Source of the DNA: Methanosarcinaceae archaeon | Lineage (GTDB): Archaea > Halobacteriota > Methanosarcinia > Methanosarcinales > Methanosarcinaceae | Assembly (NCBI GenBank): GCA_030655675.1 | Contig: JAUSPM010000247.1 | Location: 1 to 12,000, forward strand | Direction of reading: 5' to 3' | Length of the DNA: 12,000 bases | Shown: one piece after another, positions 1-5,463 of the stretch | How positions within the stretch are numbered: the first letter of the stretch is position 1 | How the letters are laid out: each line of letters opens with the position of its first letter | Notes under the pieces: model-generated | The model's database searches: none | Told to the model about the DNA's origin: nothing | Seen by the model: only the letters and a program-made list of their open reading frames with translations | Program-made: the position numbers and the translations under genes

Positions 1-177
1 CTATTGAAGAAGGCTGGTTTGAATCGCAAGATTACTCCGATTGATTTGTTGCACAAGTATAGCAGGGTATATCATATTGATTTGAAGGAGGGAGGGTTGA
101 TTACCGAGGTGCCAAAGAAGGTACGGGAGATGGATGAGAAACTTGGACTCAAGATATTCCCTAAAAAGCAGAGTTAA
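1..177 (+). CDS. Probable transposase, C-terminal fragment (5' end outside window)
   Basis: An open frame enters from the left edge and ends at TAA 175-177, giving 58 residues rich in Lys and Leu. The stretches ITPIDLLHKYSRVYHIDL and ITEVPKKVREMDEKLGLKIF resemble the C-terminal end of archaeal IS4/IS1634-type DDE transposases, where a similar 'EVPxKVRexexxLGxxIFP' ending occurs; this is recognition from memory. The catalytic residues lie outside the window, so activity cannot be judged. The gene stops a few bases before a 50-bp hairpin repeat and a strong terminator, and no target-site duplication or terminal repeat can be paired because the left end is missing. The alternative is an unrelated hypothetical protein. 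The coding frame itself is fairly secure; the transposase identity is tentative. Confidence 0.45.
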   Translation, partial: LLKKAGLNRKITPIDLLHKYSRVYHIDLKEGGLITEVPKKVREMDEKLGLKIFPKKQS

Positions 178-181
178 GGTT

Positions 182-231
182 TATAAATATATAGTACGAG
201 TAAATTCTACCAGAGAGAGAATTTTCTTGTA
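182..231. repeat. Hairpin repeat, copy A (related copy at 2110-2160)
   Basis: The segment begins TATAAATATATAGT and then forms a long stem: TACGAG (195-200) pairs with CTTGTA (226-231), and AAATTCT (202-208) pairs perfectly with AGAATTT (218-224) around a 9-base loop. A second copy at 2110-2160 shares the same 14-base start, the same CGAGT and AATTC blocks and the same outer stem. The outer stem differs by base changes that keep it paired. Copy A starts about 5 bases after the probable transposase stop, so it may be the end of an insertion element, or a 3'-end/terminator module of the minus strand. Confidence 0.6.
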
Positions 232-274
232 TGCACCATGAAAAATGGTGCAACCTGATTTTTTTTCTTTTTTT
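232..274 (+). terminator. Hairpin plus T-tract terminator
   Basis: TGCACCAT (232-239) and ATGGTGCA (245-252) form a perfect 8-bp stem around a GAAAA loop. This is followed by a run of almost pure T from about 259 to 274. It lies about 55 bases after the stop of the rightward probable transposase and is well placed to end its transcript. Archaeal termination depends mainly on the T-tract, which is strong here. Confidence 0.7.
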
Positions 275-406
275 GTGATTGTTTATCTGAAACCAAATAT
301 AATATATACTACTCCGCAAGTATAATTTATGGTAATTTTGTAATAAACAGGTGCAGCAAAGTAAACTGATAACTAAGAGTTACAAAAAGCTGACTCGGTT
401 TAGTAT

Positions 407-434
407 AACAACCTCCGCAGGCGGCACATTCCAT
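407..434 (-). repeat. GC-rich palindromic repeat, copy 1
   Basis: The core CCGCAGGCGGCACATTCCAT (415-434) matches 2936-2955 in 19 of 20 positions, and in the opposite orientation matches 580-597 in 16 of 18. The core contains CCGC-AG-GCGG, a short hairpin. Adjacent AACAAC is also matched by GTTGT beside the copy at 580. It looks like a small REP-type dispersed repeat. Confidence 0.6.
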
Positions 435-579
435 TCGCACTAATAAACTAACAGATCATTAAAAAGAACTGTACTGCCACCTCGTGAAACGCGAACGTTA
501 TTCCATCTCAATTATGCTCGTTTATGTGAACGGTCGGCTACAACAAAATATAATGTGTTCATGTTTGGCCAGTGGTGCC

Positions 580-611
580 GGAATACGCCGCCTGCGGCGT
601 ATCGTTGTGTT
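580..611 (+). repeat. GC-rich palindromic repeat, copy 3 (perfect palindrome)
   Basis: ATACGCCGC (583-591) and GCGGCGTAT (594-602) form a perfect 9-bp stem around CT. GGAAT upstream and GTTGT downstream align with the inverted copy at 407-434. The copy lies about 30 bases beyond the stop of the leftward MazG-like gene, so on the minus strand it could also stabilise or end that transcript. Confidence 0.65.
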
Positions 612-638
612 GTTTTCCGCATTTGCAAACGACTCGTT

Positions 639-926
639 TCAATCAGTACAAATACAAGGCTTCTTTTCACAGGTAGGACACATATCAGGATACTTAGCAA
701 GAAGTGCAGTTTCAAGATCGATACCATAAAGATTGGCAATCGACCCAACCCACGCAAAACAGTCTGCAATCTCTTCTTTTATACCATCGATATCATCCCT
801 GCGCACAGCTTCTGCAAGTTCCCCAACTTCCTCTACAAGCCAAAGCATAGTAGCAGTAGCACCGCGCTGCCGATCGTTATGTACATAAAGGTCAAACATC
901 AATTTCTGAAATTCTGCTATCTCCAT
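639..926 (-). CDS. MazG-like nucleotide pyrophosphohydrolase
   Basis: A 95-residue all-alpha protein of the MazG/HisE NTP-pyrophosphatase superfamily. Family members hydrolyse nucleoside triphosphates to monophosphate and pyrophosphate with Mg2+. The metal-binding pattern is visible: EEVGE at 32-36 (ExxE) and EEIAD at 51-55 (ExxD), separated by one helix turn region, as in short MazG-like proteins. The C-terminus adds C83-P-T-C86 and C91-I-C93, a compact cysteine cluster that could bind zinc. The start ATG at 926 is preceded by GGTGAT, a good archaeal ribosome site. It lies 34 bases downstream of hisF on the same strand and is very likely co-transcribed. Its role may be nucleotide house-cleaning. 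Because HisE belongs to the same superfamily, a link to histidine synthesis is possible but unproven; the motif spacing resembles MazG-like proteins more than HisE. Confidence 0.87.
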   Translation of the reverse strand: MEIAEFQKLMFDLYVHNDRQRGATATMLWLVEEVGELAEAVRRDDIDGIKEEIADCFAWVGSIANLYGIDLETALLAKYPDMCPTCEKKPCICTD

Positions 927-960
927 TTAATCACCAATCATAAATTAACAAAAATAAAAA

Positions 961-1782
961 TCATAGCCGCACAGGAATACCCTTATCCCGCAGATACTCC
1001 TTCGTGTCGCCAACCGTATACTCCCCGAAGTGAAAAATGCTCGCAGCAAGTGCAGCATCGGCTTTTCCATTAACAAAACCTTCATACATGTGCTGTGGAT
1101 TTCCGACCCCCCCTGATGCTATGATCGGTATTTCCAGAGCCTCCGACAACGCAAGCGTAATTGGAATATCGAAACCATCGTATGTCCCATCCCGATCCAT
1201 ACTGGTTAACATGATCTCACCGCAACCAAGTTCCTCAACCTTCTTTGCCCACCAGACAGCATCAATTCCGGTTGGCTCACGCCCTCCGTATATCACCACT
1301 TCATACCATGCAGGAGTACCGTCCTCAAGAGTGAGTATCGTTTTATCAGGATTATCCTCAACATTTGTATTCCGCCTGCAGTCTATTGCAGTAACAATAC
1401 ATTGCGAACCGAAAATGTCGGATGCTTCCCTGATAAGTTGTGGATTTTTCACAGCAGCGGTATTAATTGTAACCTTATCCGCACCTGCTCGCAGTATCTG
1501 GCGCACATCTTCAACAGAGTTTATTCCACCGCCAACCGTTAGCGGAATGAACACCTCGCTTGCAGTGCGCTCGATAACATCTACCATCGTACTGCGCCCC
1601 TCATGAGATGCTGTAATATCTAAAAACACAATTTCATCCGCACCTTGAAGGTTATATCGCTTGGCAAGTTCCACAGGGTCACCTGCTTTTATCAAGTCTA
1701 CGAATTCAACACCCTTGACAACCGTTCCACCGGATTCATCAAGCGTTACATCAAGGCATGGGATTATTCTTTTTGTGAGCAT
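961..1782 (-). CDS. hisF: Imidazole glycerol phosphate synthase, cyclase subunit HisF
   Basis: HisF pairs with the glutaminase HisH. It uses ammonia delivered through its barrel to convert PRFAR to imidazole glycerol phosphate and AICAR, linking histidine and purine synthesis in the cytoplasm. The 273-residue length is normal for archaeal HisF. The (beta/alpha)8 barrel signatures are clear: MLTKRIIPCLD with catalytic D11, D134 in VTAIDCRR, and the phosphate-binding glycine loops TVGGGI (82-87) and ASGGVG (222-227). A moderate insertion (about 136-160) follows strand 5, where archaeal versions vary. ATG at 1782 has GTGA about 8 bases upstream and no nearby competing start. A MazG-like gene follows after 34 bases. 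No hisH or other his gene is in the window. Confidence 0.97.
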   Translation of the reverse strand: MLTKRIIPCLDVTLDESGGTVVKGVEFVDLIKAGDPVELAKRYNLQGADEIVFLDITASHEGRSTMVDVIERTASEVFIPLTVGGGINSVEDVRQILRAGADKVTINTAAVKNPQLIREASDIFGSQCIVTAIDCRRNTNVEDNPDKTILTLEDGTPAWYEVVIYGGREPTGIDAVWWAKKVEELGCGEIMLTSMDRDGTYDGFDIPITLALSEALEIPIIASGGVGNPQHMYEGFVNGKADAALAASIFHFGEYTVGDTKEYLRDKGIPVRL

Positions 1783-1804
1783 GGTGTCACTTCGTTAATT
1801 GAGA

Positions 1805-1867
1805 TCAGTTATAATGTTAATGTGATAATAATGACCGAATTTTTACAGAATATAATATATAGAATTA
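1805..1867 (-). promoter_or_regulatory. Candidate promoter of the hisF unit
   Basis: Two TATA-like boxes face hisF on the minus strand. TATATATTATA is complementary to 1851-1861, about 70 bases from the start codon, and TTATAACT lies at 1807-1814, about 25 bases from it. The first would leave a leader that includes the GTGA ribosome site; the second would give an almost leaderless message. Which is used cannot be told from sequence. Confidence 0.35.
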
Positions 1868-2003
1868 TATAATGCAAGTTGATCTGAGCGTCATCGAATA
1901 TTTTCTTATAATATATATTTTAGGTTCTCTTTAACATTGTGTGGGTAACATCACTATTCAGGATATGTTTTCAAACATGGAAATCACATTGCCTGAATTA
2001 ATG

Positions 2004-2071
2004 GACAGGATGAACAGGATTGACAGTATATGAGTGAGCTGCCCCATCCTGTAAATCCTGTCCATCCTGTC
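2004..2071. repeat. Inverted array of a 9-bp ACAGGAT unit
   Basis: The left arm (2004-2028) contains three tandem 9-base units: GACAGGATG, AACAGGATT and GACAGTAT. The right arm (2046-2071) is the reverse complement of GACAGGATG, GACAGGATT and TACAGGAT. The two arms can pair over about 24 bases with few mismatches around a 17-base loop. ACAGGAT-type tandem repeats occur between genes in many environmental archaea and bacteria; their function is not established. This hairpin sits between hisF and the DUF151 gene in non-coding sequence. Confidence 0.7.
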
Positions 2072-2109
2072 GAATATTTACCCACTCGATATTGTGGAGA
2101 TCCATATTC

Positions 2110-2160
2110 TATAAATATATAGTGCGAGTTAATTCGAGTGTTAGCGAGGATTTTCTCGCA
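2110..2160. repeat. Hairpin repeat, copy B (related copy at 182-231)
   Basis: It begins TATAAATATATAGT like copy A and then pairs TGCGAG (2123-2128) with CTCGCA (2155-2160). Relative to copy A the second base pair of the stem changes from A-T to G-C on both sides, so the stem is kept. The inner stem is weaker (TTCG with CGAG). The last residues and stop codon of the leftward DUF151 gene (stop at 2141-2143) lie inside the repeat, so it may act as that gene's 3'-end structure. Confidence 0.6.
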
Positions 2161-2614
2161 TAAATCCATCTATCGATTTTGCACCATGGAGTTTATCTTT
2201 ATTGACCACGGCGCGTGCCAATACACTGTCTGTAACCATAATTGGTGCATCGTCACGTAATGCAAGCGCGATACAATCGCTTGGACGTGCATCAAAATCC
2301 ATGAGCGTTCCGTCCTTTTCAAGTGTGATGCGCGCATAGTAGATCTTATCGATCTTGTCATCAATAAGCACACTTTTAACTCTCATATCAAGTCGTGACA
2401 ATATAGATATGATAAGGTCATGTGCAAGCGGGCGGGGCATGGTCTCCTTTCTAATCGCCGCGCCGATCGATATCGCTTCAGGCTGTCCTATATATATCGG
2501 CATCAAAAGCCCATCCTTGTCCTCAAGCAAGACCGCAGGTGCCGGCCCCCCATACGCATCTATCATGTATACTCCTTTAACACGGACCTCTGTTACATCT
2601 GTGTTGGCATACAT
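2141..2614 (-). CDS. DUF151 / bifunctional nuclease (BFN) family protein
   Basis: A 157-residue protein of the DUF151 (BFN) family, the group that includes Thermotoga TM_0160. Some plant members are reported as nucleases, but the archaeal function is not settled. The family signatures are present in order: PIYIGQPEA at 39-47, RPLAHDL at 61-67 and DARPSDCIALALR at 108-120. ATG at 2614 is preferred although only a weak ribosome site is seen. A later ATG (residue 17) has GGAG upstream but would remove the first beta strand (EVRVKGVYMI) that the family needs. The gene stands alone, with repeat-rich spacers on both sides. Its last few residues (RENPR) and stop fall inside a hairpin repeat, which suggests that the repeat supplied or reshaped the 3' end. 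Confidence 0.9.
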   Translation of the reverse strand: MYANTDVTEVRVKGVYMIDAYGGPAPAVLLEDKDGLLMPIYIGQPEAISIGAAIRKETMPRPLAHDLIISILSRLDMRVKSVLIDDKIDKIYYARITLEKDGTLMDFDARPSDCIALALRDDAPIMVTDSVLARAVVNKDKLHGAKSIDGFMRENPR

Positions 2615-2718
2615 AAAAGATAATGAATAGCGTCTAATATTAATATGTTATTAAATTCGATTGGCACCAATCAACATTCGTTTAAATCATCATATTTGCC
2701 ATCGATTGAAAAAAACAA

Positions 2719-2787
2719 ACCGCAGAGCACGCAGAGAGTAATTACAAATTAGTTAACAACTCTGCGGCCCTCGGCATTCTCTGCGGT
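2719..2787. repeat. Inverted repeat of CGCAGAG type
   Basis: ACCGCAGAG (2719-2727) pairs perfectly with CTCTGCGGT (2779-2787), and inside it GCAGAG (2731-2736) pairs with CTCTGC (2760-2765). The right arm also repeats CTCTGCGG twice (2760-2767 and 2779-2786). This matches a type of dispersed intergenic repeat, 'CCGCAGAG...CGCAGAG', that is common in environmental prokaryote genomes. It can fold into a two-part stem and may also act as a transcript end for neighbouring leftward genes. Confidence 0.65.
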
Positions 2788-2931
2788 GAAAATTTGTCCC
2801 ATATTTTACTGAAATTACTGGATTTTAGAACAGTGCTAATAAAATTTCAATAACCAAATTCGTATTTGTATATCTATTTTAAAATGACTGTGCAAATGAA
2901 ATGGTTCGATTTGAAACTAAAAACAATGCGA

Positions 2932-2955
2932 CCGCCCGCAGGCGGCACGTTCCAT
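2932..2955 (-). repeat. GC-rich palindromic repeat, copy 2
   Basis: CCGCAGGCGGCACGTTCCAT (2936-2955) differs from copy 1 (415-434) at one base. It is in the same orientation as copy 1 and inverted relative to the copy at 580. It is strongly GC-rich inside an AT-rich spacer. Confidence 0.6.
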
Positions 2956-3057
2956 ACATATAAAATATAATAATCGAAATCGTCAGCAAAAAGTGTACAA
3001 GAAAATTTTGGAATGCGCTGGAAGCAATTGAAAACTCTATGTGTATGTAGGGCAACG

Positions 3058-3071
3058 CCGCGCATGCGCGG
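3058..3071. repeat. Perfect 14-bp GC-rich palindrome
   Basis: CCGCGCATGCGCGG reads the same on both strands. It is flanked by CAACG on the left and ATTGT on the right. It lies about 70 bases beyond the stop of the leftward pcm gene and may be a diverged relative of the GC-rich repeat family, a protein-binding site, or a transcript-end structure. Confidence 0.5.
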
Positions 3072-3143
3072 ATTGTAGAATCGTTTTTATCATGCACCCA
3101 TTAAACACTCTGTACAACAACGCTGCACCAGCTAAACACAAAT

Positions 3144-3791
3144 TCAATCATCACTAAATCCGTACCTGCCAATAAGCGGCACAAACACGACCCCGCCTTT
3201 TATTTCCTTATGGACTGTTCCGTCCGCATCTTTTTTCACAAGATACAACTGCTGGAAAGTGACACCCACAGGTATGGCCATCAATCCACCGGGTTTAAGT
3301 TGCTCGATAAGTGGTTGTGGAATATCAGGTGCGGCGCAGGTGACACAAATACGATCATATGGTGAATGCAGAAGATCACCGCCAGAACCGTCTTCAAGCA
3401 TCACAGTAACATTTGTATATCCCACATCTGCAAGGTTATTTTTCGCAAACTCGGCCAGCGGTGCAATTCGCTCAACAGAATACACATGCCCTGTGCTCCC
3501 CACAAGTTCTGCCATTACAGCAGCGTTGTATCCCGAACCTGTACCAACCTCAAGTACATTCTGGCCCTCTCGCAAATCCAGCAAGTCACACATAATAGCG
3601 ACCATATGCGGTGCAGAGATGGTCTGGTTATATCCAATTGGCAGTGGAGTATCGATATAAGCATCCCCACGAACATTCGGGGGAAGAAAAAGATGCCGCG
3701 GAACTCGCAGCATCGCATCAAGTACTTTTTCCCCAACCCCTTGAAACCGCAGATTATTTACGAGTTTCGCGCTTTTCTCCCTAAACTCCAT
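3144..3791 (-). CDS. pcm: Protein-L-isoaspartate O-methyltransferase
   Basis: This enzyme uses S-adenosylmethionine to methylate the carboxyl group of L-isoaspartyl residues formed by protein ageing, which starts their repair in the cytoplasm. The 215-residue length is typical. The family substrate loop TISAPHM (57-63) is present, as are SAM motif I LEVGTGSGYNA (80-90), the acidic post-I position in VYSVER (103-108) and the C-terminal VVFVPLIGRYG (201-211). ATG at 3791 is preceded by GGGAGAGGGT at a suitable distance. It overlaps the last 34 bases of the upstream zinc-ribbon gene in another frame, so the two are probably translated together. The stop is followed by the repeat-rich spacer, with no clear T-rich terminator. 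Confidence 0.96.
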   Translation of the reverse strand: MEFREKSAKLVNNLRFQGVGEKVLDAMLRVPRHLFLPPNVRGDAYIDTPLPIGYNQTISAPHMVAIMCDLLDLREGQNVLEVGTGSGYNAAVMAELVGSTGHVYSVERIAPLAEFAKNNLADVGYTNVTVMLEDGSGGDLLHSPYDRICVTCAAPDIPQPLIEQLKPGGLMAIPVGVTFQQLYLVKKDADGTVHKEIKGGVVFVPLIGRYGFSDD

Positions 3792-4411
3792 GCAGATTTA
3801 CCCTCTCCCCATGCCCTTACTCTAATGGGTGATGCATACACACGCTTTATGTATTTTGCCTCTACAGTCTCACCTTTACTTGAACTGAATTCACCATCTC
3901 GTATCTTGATGTGGGTTATTATAAACTTTTGACCCTGCACTTCATCCTCCTCACCAACAACAAAATCGTATCCCCCGGGAACTCGTTTGTTGAATGATTC
4001 AGTTTTGCTGCCATTCTTGATCGCTACTTTTACAATAACCTCATCAATGCTCCTGCCCCATATAGTATTAATAACCCCGGCTTTTGCACTGGCGACACGT
4101 TTCCCATCTGACTCGATGGATGTTACAATTAAGGGATAAACATTATCATCTGACTCATCATCAACGATAAGTTCATCTTCTTCAGAAACAACCTGATCCG
4201 GATCAAGTTGAATACTTCGCTTAAATGATTCATCCGCCTTACTGACAACCACCCTGATATTGATCGGTTTTTTATTCTCGATCTTTGTGGGGTGTACATG
4301 CTCGCATTCATTACATTTCACTACAGGATTCTGGCCCGACTTCAATACCTCATGCATCACCGGTGTTTTCGGCGAGCATGAAGGACATACTACTTCAATT
4401 TCTGTTATCAT
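3758..4411 (-). CDS. HVO_0476-type zinc-ribbon protein
   Basis: A 217-residue archaeal protein that begins with a zinc ribbon: C9-P-S-C12 and C33-N-E-C36. The remainder is a beta-rich region with an acidic stretch (about residues 71-91) and a conserved-looking core GRSIDEVIVKVAI. This arrangement matches the archaeal family named after HVO_0476, whose function is unknown; a nucleic-acid or protein-binding role is only a guess from the zinc ribbon. ATG at 4411 is preceded by TGAGG and lies next to a divergent promoter region. The 3' end overlaps pcm by 34 bases, so the pair forms an operon. The basic tail (GRKARNS) is encoded in this overlap and may be a by-product of it. Confidence 0.85.
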   Translation of the reverse strand: MITEIEVVCPSCSPKTPVMHEVLKSGQNPVVKCNECEHVHPTKIENKKPINIRVVVSKADESFKRSIQLDPDQVVSEEDELIVDDESDDNVYPLIVTSIESDGKRVASAKAGVINTIWGRSIDEVIVKVAIKNGSKTESFNKRVPGGYDFVVGEEDEVQGQKFIITHIKIRDGEFSSSKGETVEAKYIKRVYASPIRVRAWGEGKSAWSLGRKARNS

Positions 4412-4542
4412 GTTATCTCTAGCCTCATGATTGATTCTAACATCTAAATAGTTAACCGCAAAAAAATATAATCAAATACGTAACTAAAGAACTTGAACAC
4501 TTTGAGATTGAAGGCGGCATGTATGGCAAAAGAAAATTCCGG

Positions 4543-4600
4543 CACATAATGTGATACTCTTGATACTGCTTTAATGATATTATGTGAATGTTTATAAGTT
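4543..4600 (+). promoter_or_regulatory. MNT/HEPN promoter with flanking inverted repeat
   Basis: A TATA-like box TTTATAAG (about 4591-4598) lies some 45 bases before the MNT start. That leaves a leader containing GGAG at 4631-4634 as ribosome site. Upstream, CACATAAT (4543-4550) is the exact reverse complement of ATTATGTG (4579-4586), which ends 4 bases before the TATA box, over the usual BRE position. Between them TGATACT occurs twice with 9-base spacing (4552 and 4561). The layout suggests an operator, possibly for autoregulation. Confidence 0.45.
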
Positions 4601-4642
4601 ATGCCAATCAACAAACTATAGACGTTTGCAGGAGTTGGCGAG

Positions 4643-5035
4643 ATGGAACAGGATATCAACATACCATTACTTCGGAATTTTAAATTCATTCACTCAATTA
4701 TCCTTTTTGGCTCAAGAGCCAGAGGGACAGAAGGAGAAAGCAGTGATATTGATCTGTGCATTATACCAAAGCCTGGCATTTCAGTTAATTTAAGAGATAG
4801 GATAGCACTTGAAAATTTAGTTCCGCAAGATGTTGATATTTCATTGTTTGACGATCTGCCGGTAAATATTCGCAATAGCGTACTTCATGAGGGGAAAGTG
4901 CTGCATACTGATGACCTGTACTATGTTTTAACTCTTGCAAAAGAAAACGATCTTGAATATGCGGGTTATAAACATAGAAGAGGAATTTATCATGATATTG
5001 TTATGGAACGTGTAAGAGAACATCTTGGTGGTTAA
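4643..5035 (+). CDS. MNT-domain nucleotidyltransferase antitoxin (MntA-like)
   Basis: A minimal nucleotidyltransferase of 130 residues. The active-site signature GSX10DXD is exact: G23-S24, ten residues, then D35-I-D37, within GSRARG...SDIDLCI. The third acidic position is D65 in DVDISLF. In characterised MntA-HepT pairs, this protein inactivates the HEPN toxin by transferring AMP units from ATP onto a tyrosine near the toxin's active site. ATG at 4643 follows GGAG by 8 bases. The stop at 5033-5035 overlaps or abuts the start region of the HEPN gene, which indicates a tightly coupled two-gene operon. It transcribes opposite to both flanking operons. A sampled 60-base stretch (4741-4800) is 35% GC against 48% in the neighbouring agmatinase gene (5641-5700), compatible with transfer. 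Confidence 0.9.
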   Translation: MEQDINIPLLRNFKFIHSIILFGSRARGTEGESSDIDLCIIPKPGISVNLRDRIALENLVPQDVDISLFDDLPVNIRNSVLHEGKVLHTDDLYYVLTLAKENDLEYAGYKHRRGIYHDIVMERVREHLGG

Positions 5036-5453
5036 TTTGGACATTGAACGAATACTTGATAAAATAGATGAGATGGATGCATATATATCGGAATTAAGTG
5101 AATATGTTCCTGATGACGAAGAATCTTATCACGATAACAAAATGCAAAAACGCGCATGTGAGCGGGCATTTCAGTTATCGTGCGAGACCCTATTGGATAT
5201 CTGTAATTTAATAATTGCAGGCAAGAGTTTTGGTTTGCCAAAGAATAGTAAAGATTCAATGGAAAAACTGGCTGAACATGGCATTATATCAAAAAATCTT
5301 GCCATTAGGCTTAGCGAGATGGTTGGTTTTAGAAATCTTCTTGTGCATAAATATGGCACCATAGATGACTCAATGGCATTCAATTACTTGAGCTGTGAAT
5401 TGAAAGATTTCTATGAATTTTTAGAGGCGGTTGAGGCATTCACCAAAAAATAA
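5025..5453 (+). CDS. HEPN-domain toxin (HepT-like, DUF86)
   Basis: An all-helical HEPN protein of about 138-142 residues. The RNase motif RX4HXY is exact: R103-N-L-L-V-H108-K-Y110 in the longest form. HepT toxins of this group cleave RNA, and the tyrosine is the residue adenylylated by the MNT antitoxin in studied pairs. No ATG is available at the start. The choices are TTG 5025, GTG 5028 and TTG 5037. The last follows GGTGG (5027-5031) by 5 bases and gives the usual family beginning LDIERILDKI, so 5037 may be the true start; the longest form is given here. The gene overlaps or abuts the MNT gene and ends only 10 bases from the convergent agmatinase stop. Confidence 0.9.
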   Translation: MVVNLDIERILDKIDEMDAYISELSEYVPDDEESYHDNKMQKRACERAFQLSCETLLDICNLIIAGKSFGLPKNSKDSMEKLAEHGIISKNLAIRLSEMVGFRNLLVHKYGTIDDSMAFNYLSCELKDFYEFLEAVEAFTKK

Positions 5454-5463
5454 TGTGCAAGTT

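Larger units (their letters stand above)
275..638. other. Gene-poor spacer with GC-rich palindromic repeats
   Basis: No convincing gene is visible here. The short open frames lack ribosome sites and recognisable protein features. The spacer carries two inverted copies of a GC-rich palindrome (407-432 and 580-611), listed separately, with about 150 bases of ordinary AT-rich sequence between them. The last part lies just downstream of the leftward MazG-like gene. Confidence 0.5.
2615..3143. other. Repeat-rich non-coding spacer
   Basis: More than 500 bases with no convincing gene; the small open frames lack ribosome sites and family resemblance. It carries an inverted repeat at 2719-2787, a copy of the GC-rich palindrome at 2932-2955 and a perfect 14-base palindrome at 3058-3071. 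The rest is AT-rich. A promoter for the leftward DUF151 gene should lie near 2630-2660, where AATATTA-type sequence is seen, but no box is decisive. Confidence 0.5.

Noticed and set aside
484..729. Open frame of about 81 residues, plus strand, near the GC-rich palindrome
   Set aside because: It starts at GTG without a ribosome site, runs through the palindromic repeat and into the antisense of the MazG-like gene, and has no recognisable protein pattern.
1984..2169. Small minus-strand open frame across the ACAGGAT inverted repeat
   Set aside because: It is made of repeat sequence and overlaps the DUF151 3' end; codon pattern and ribosome site do not support it.
2004..2787. Inverted repeats considered as tRNA or riboswitch structures
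   Set aside because: No cloverleaf, anticodon arm or known aptamer core could be drawn; they are simple mirrored repeats of short words.
2874..3097. Two overlapping minus-strand open frames in the spacer
   Set aside because: They lie in non-coding AT-rich DNA containing repeats, lack ribosome sites and show no family resemblance.
4584..4793. Plus-strand open frame starting before the MNT gene
   Set aside because: It is in another frame than the MNT signature, lacks a ribosome site and spans the promoter and leader.
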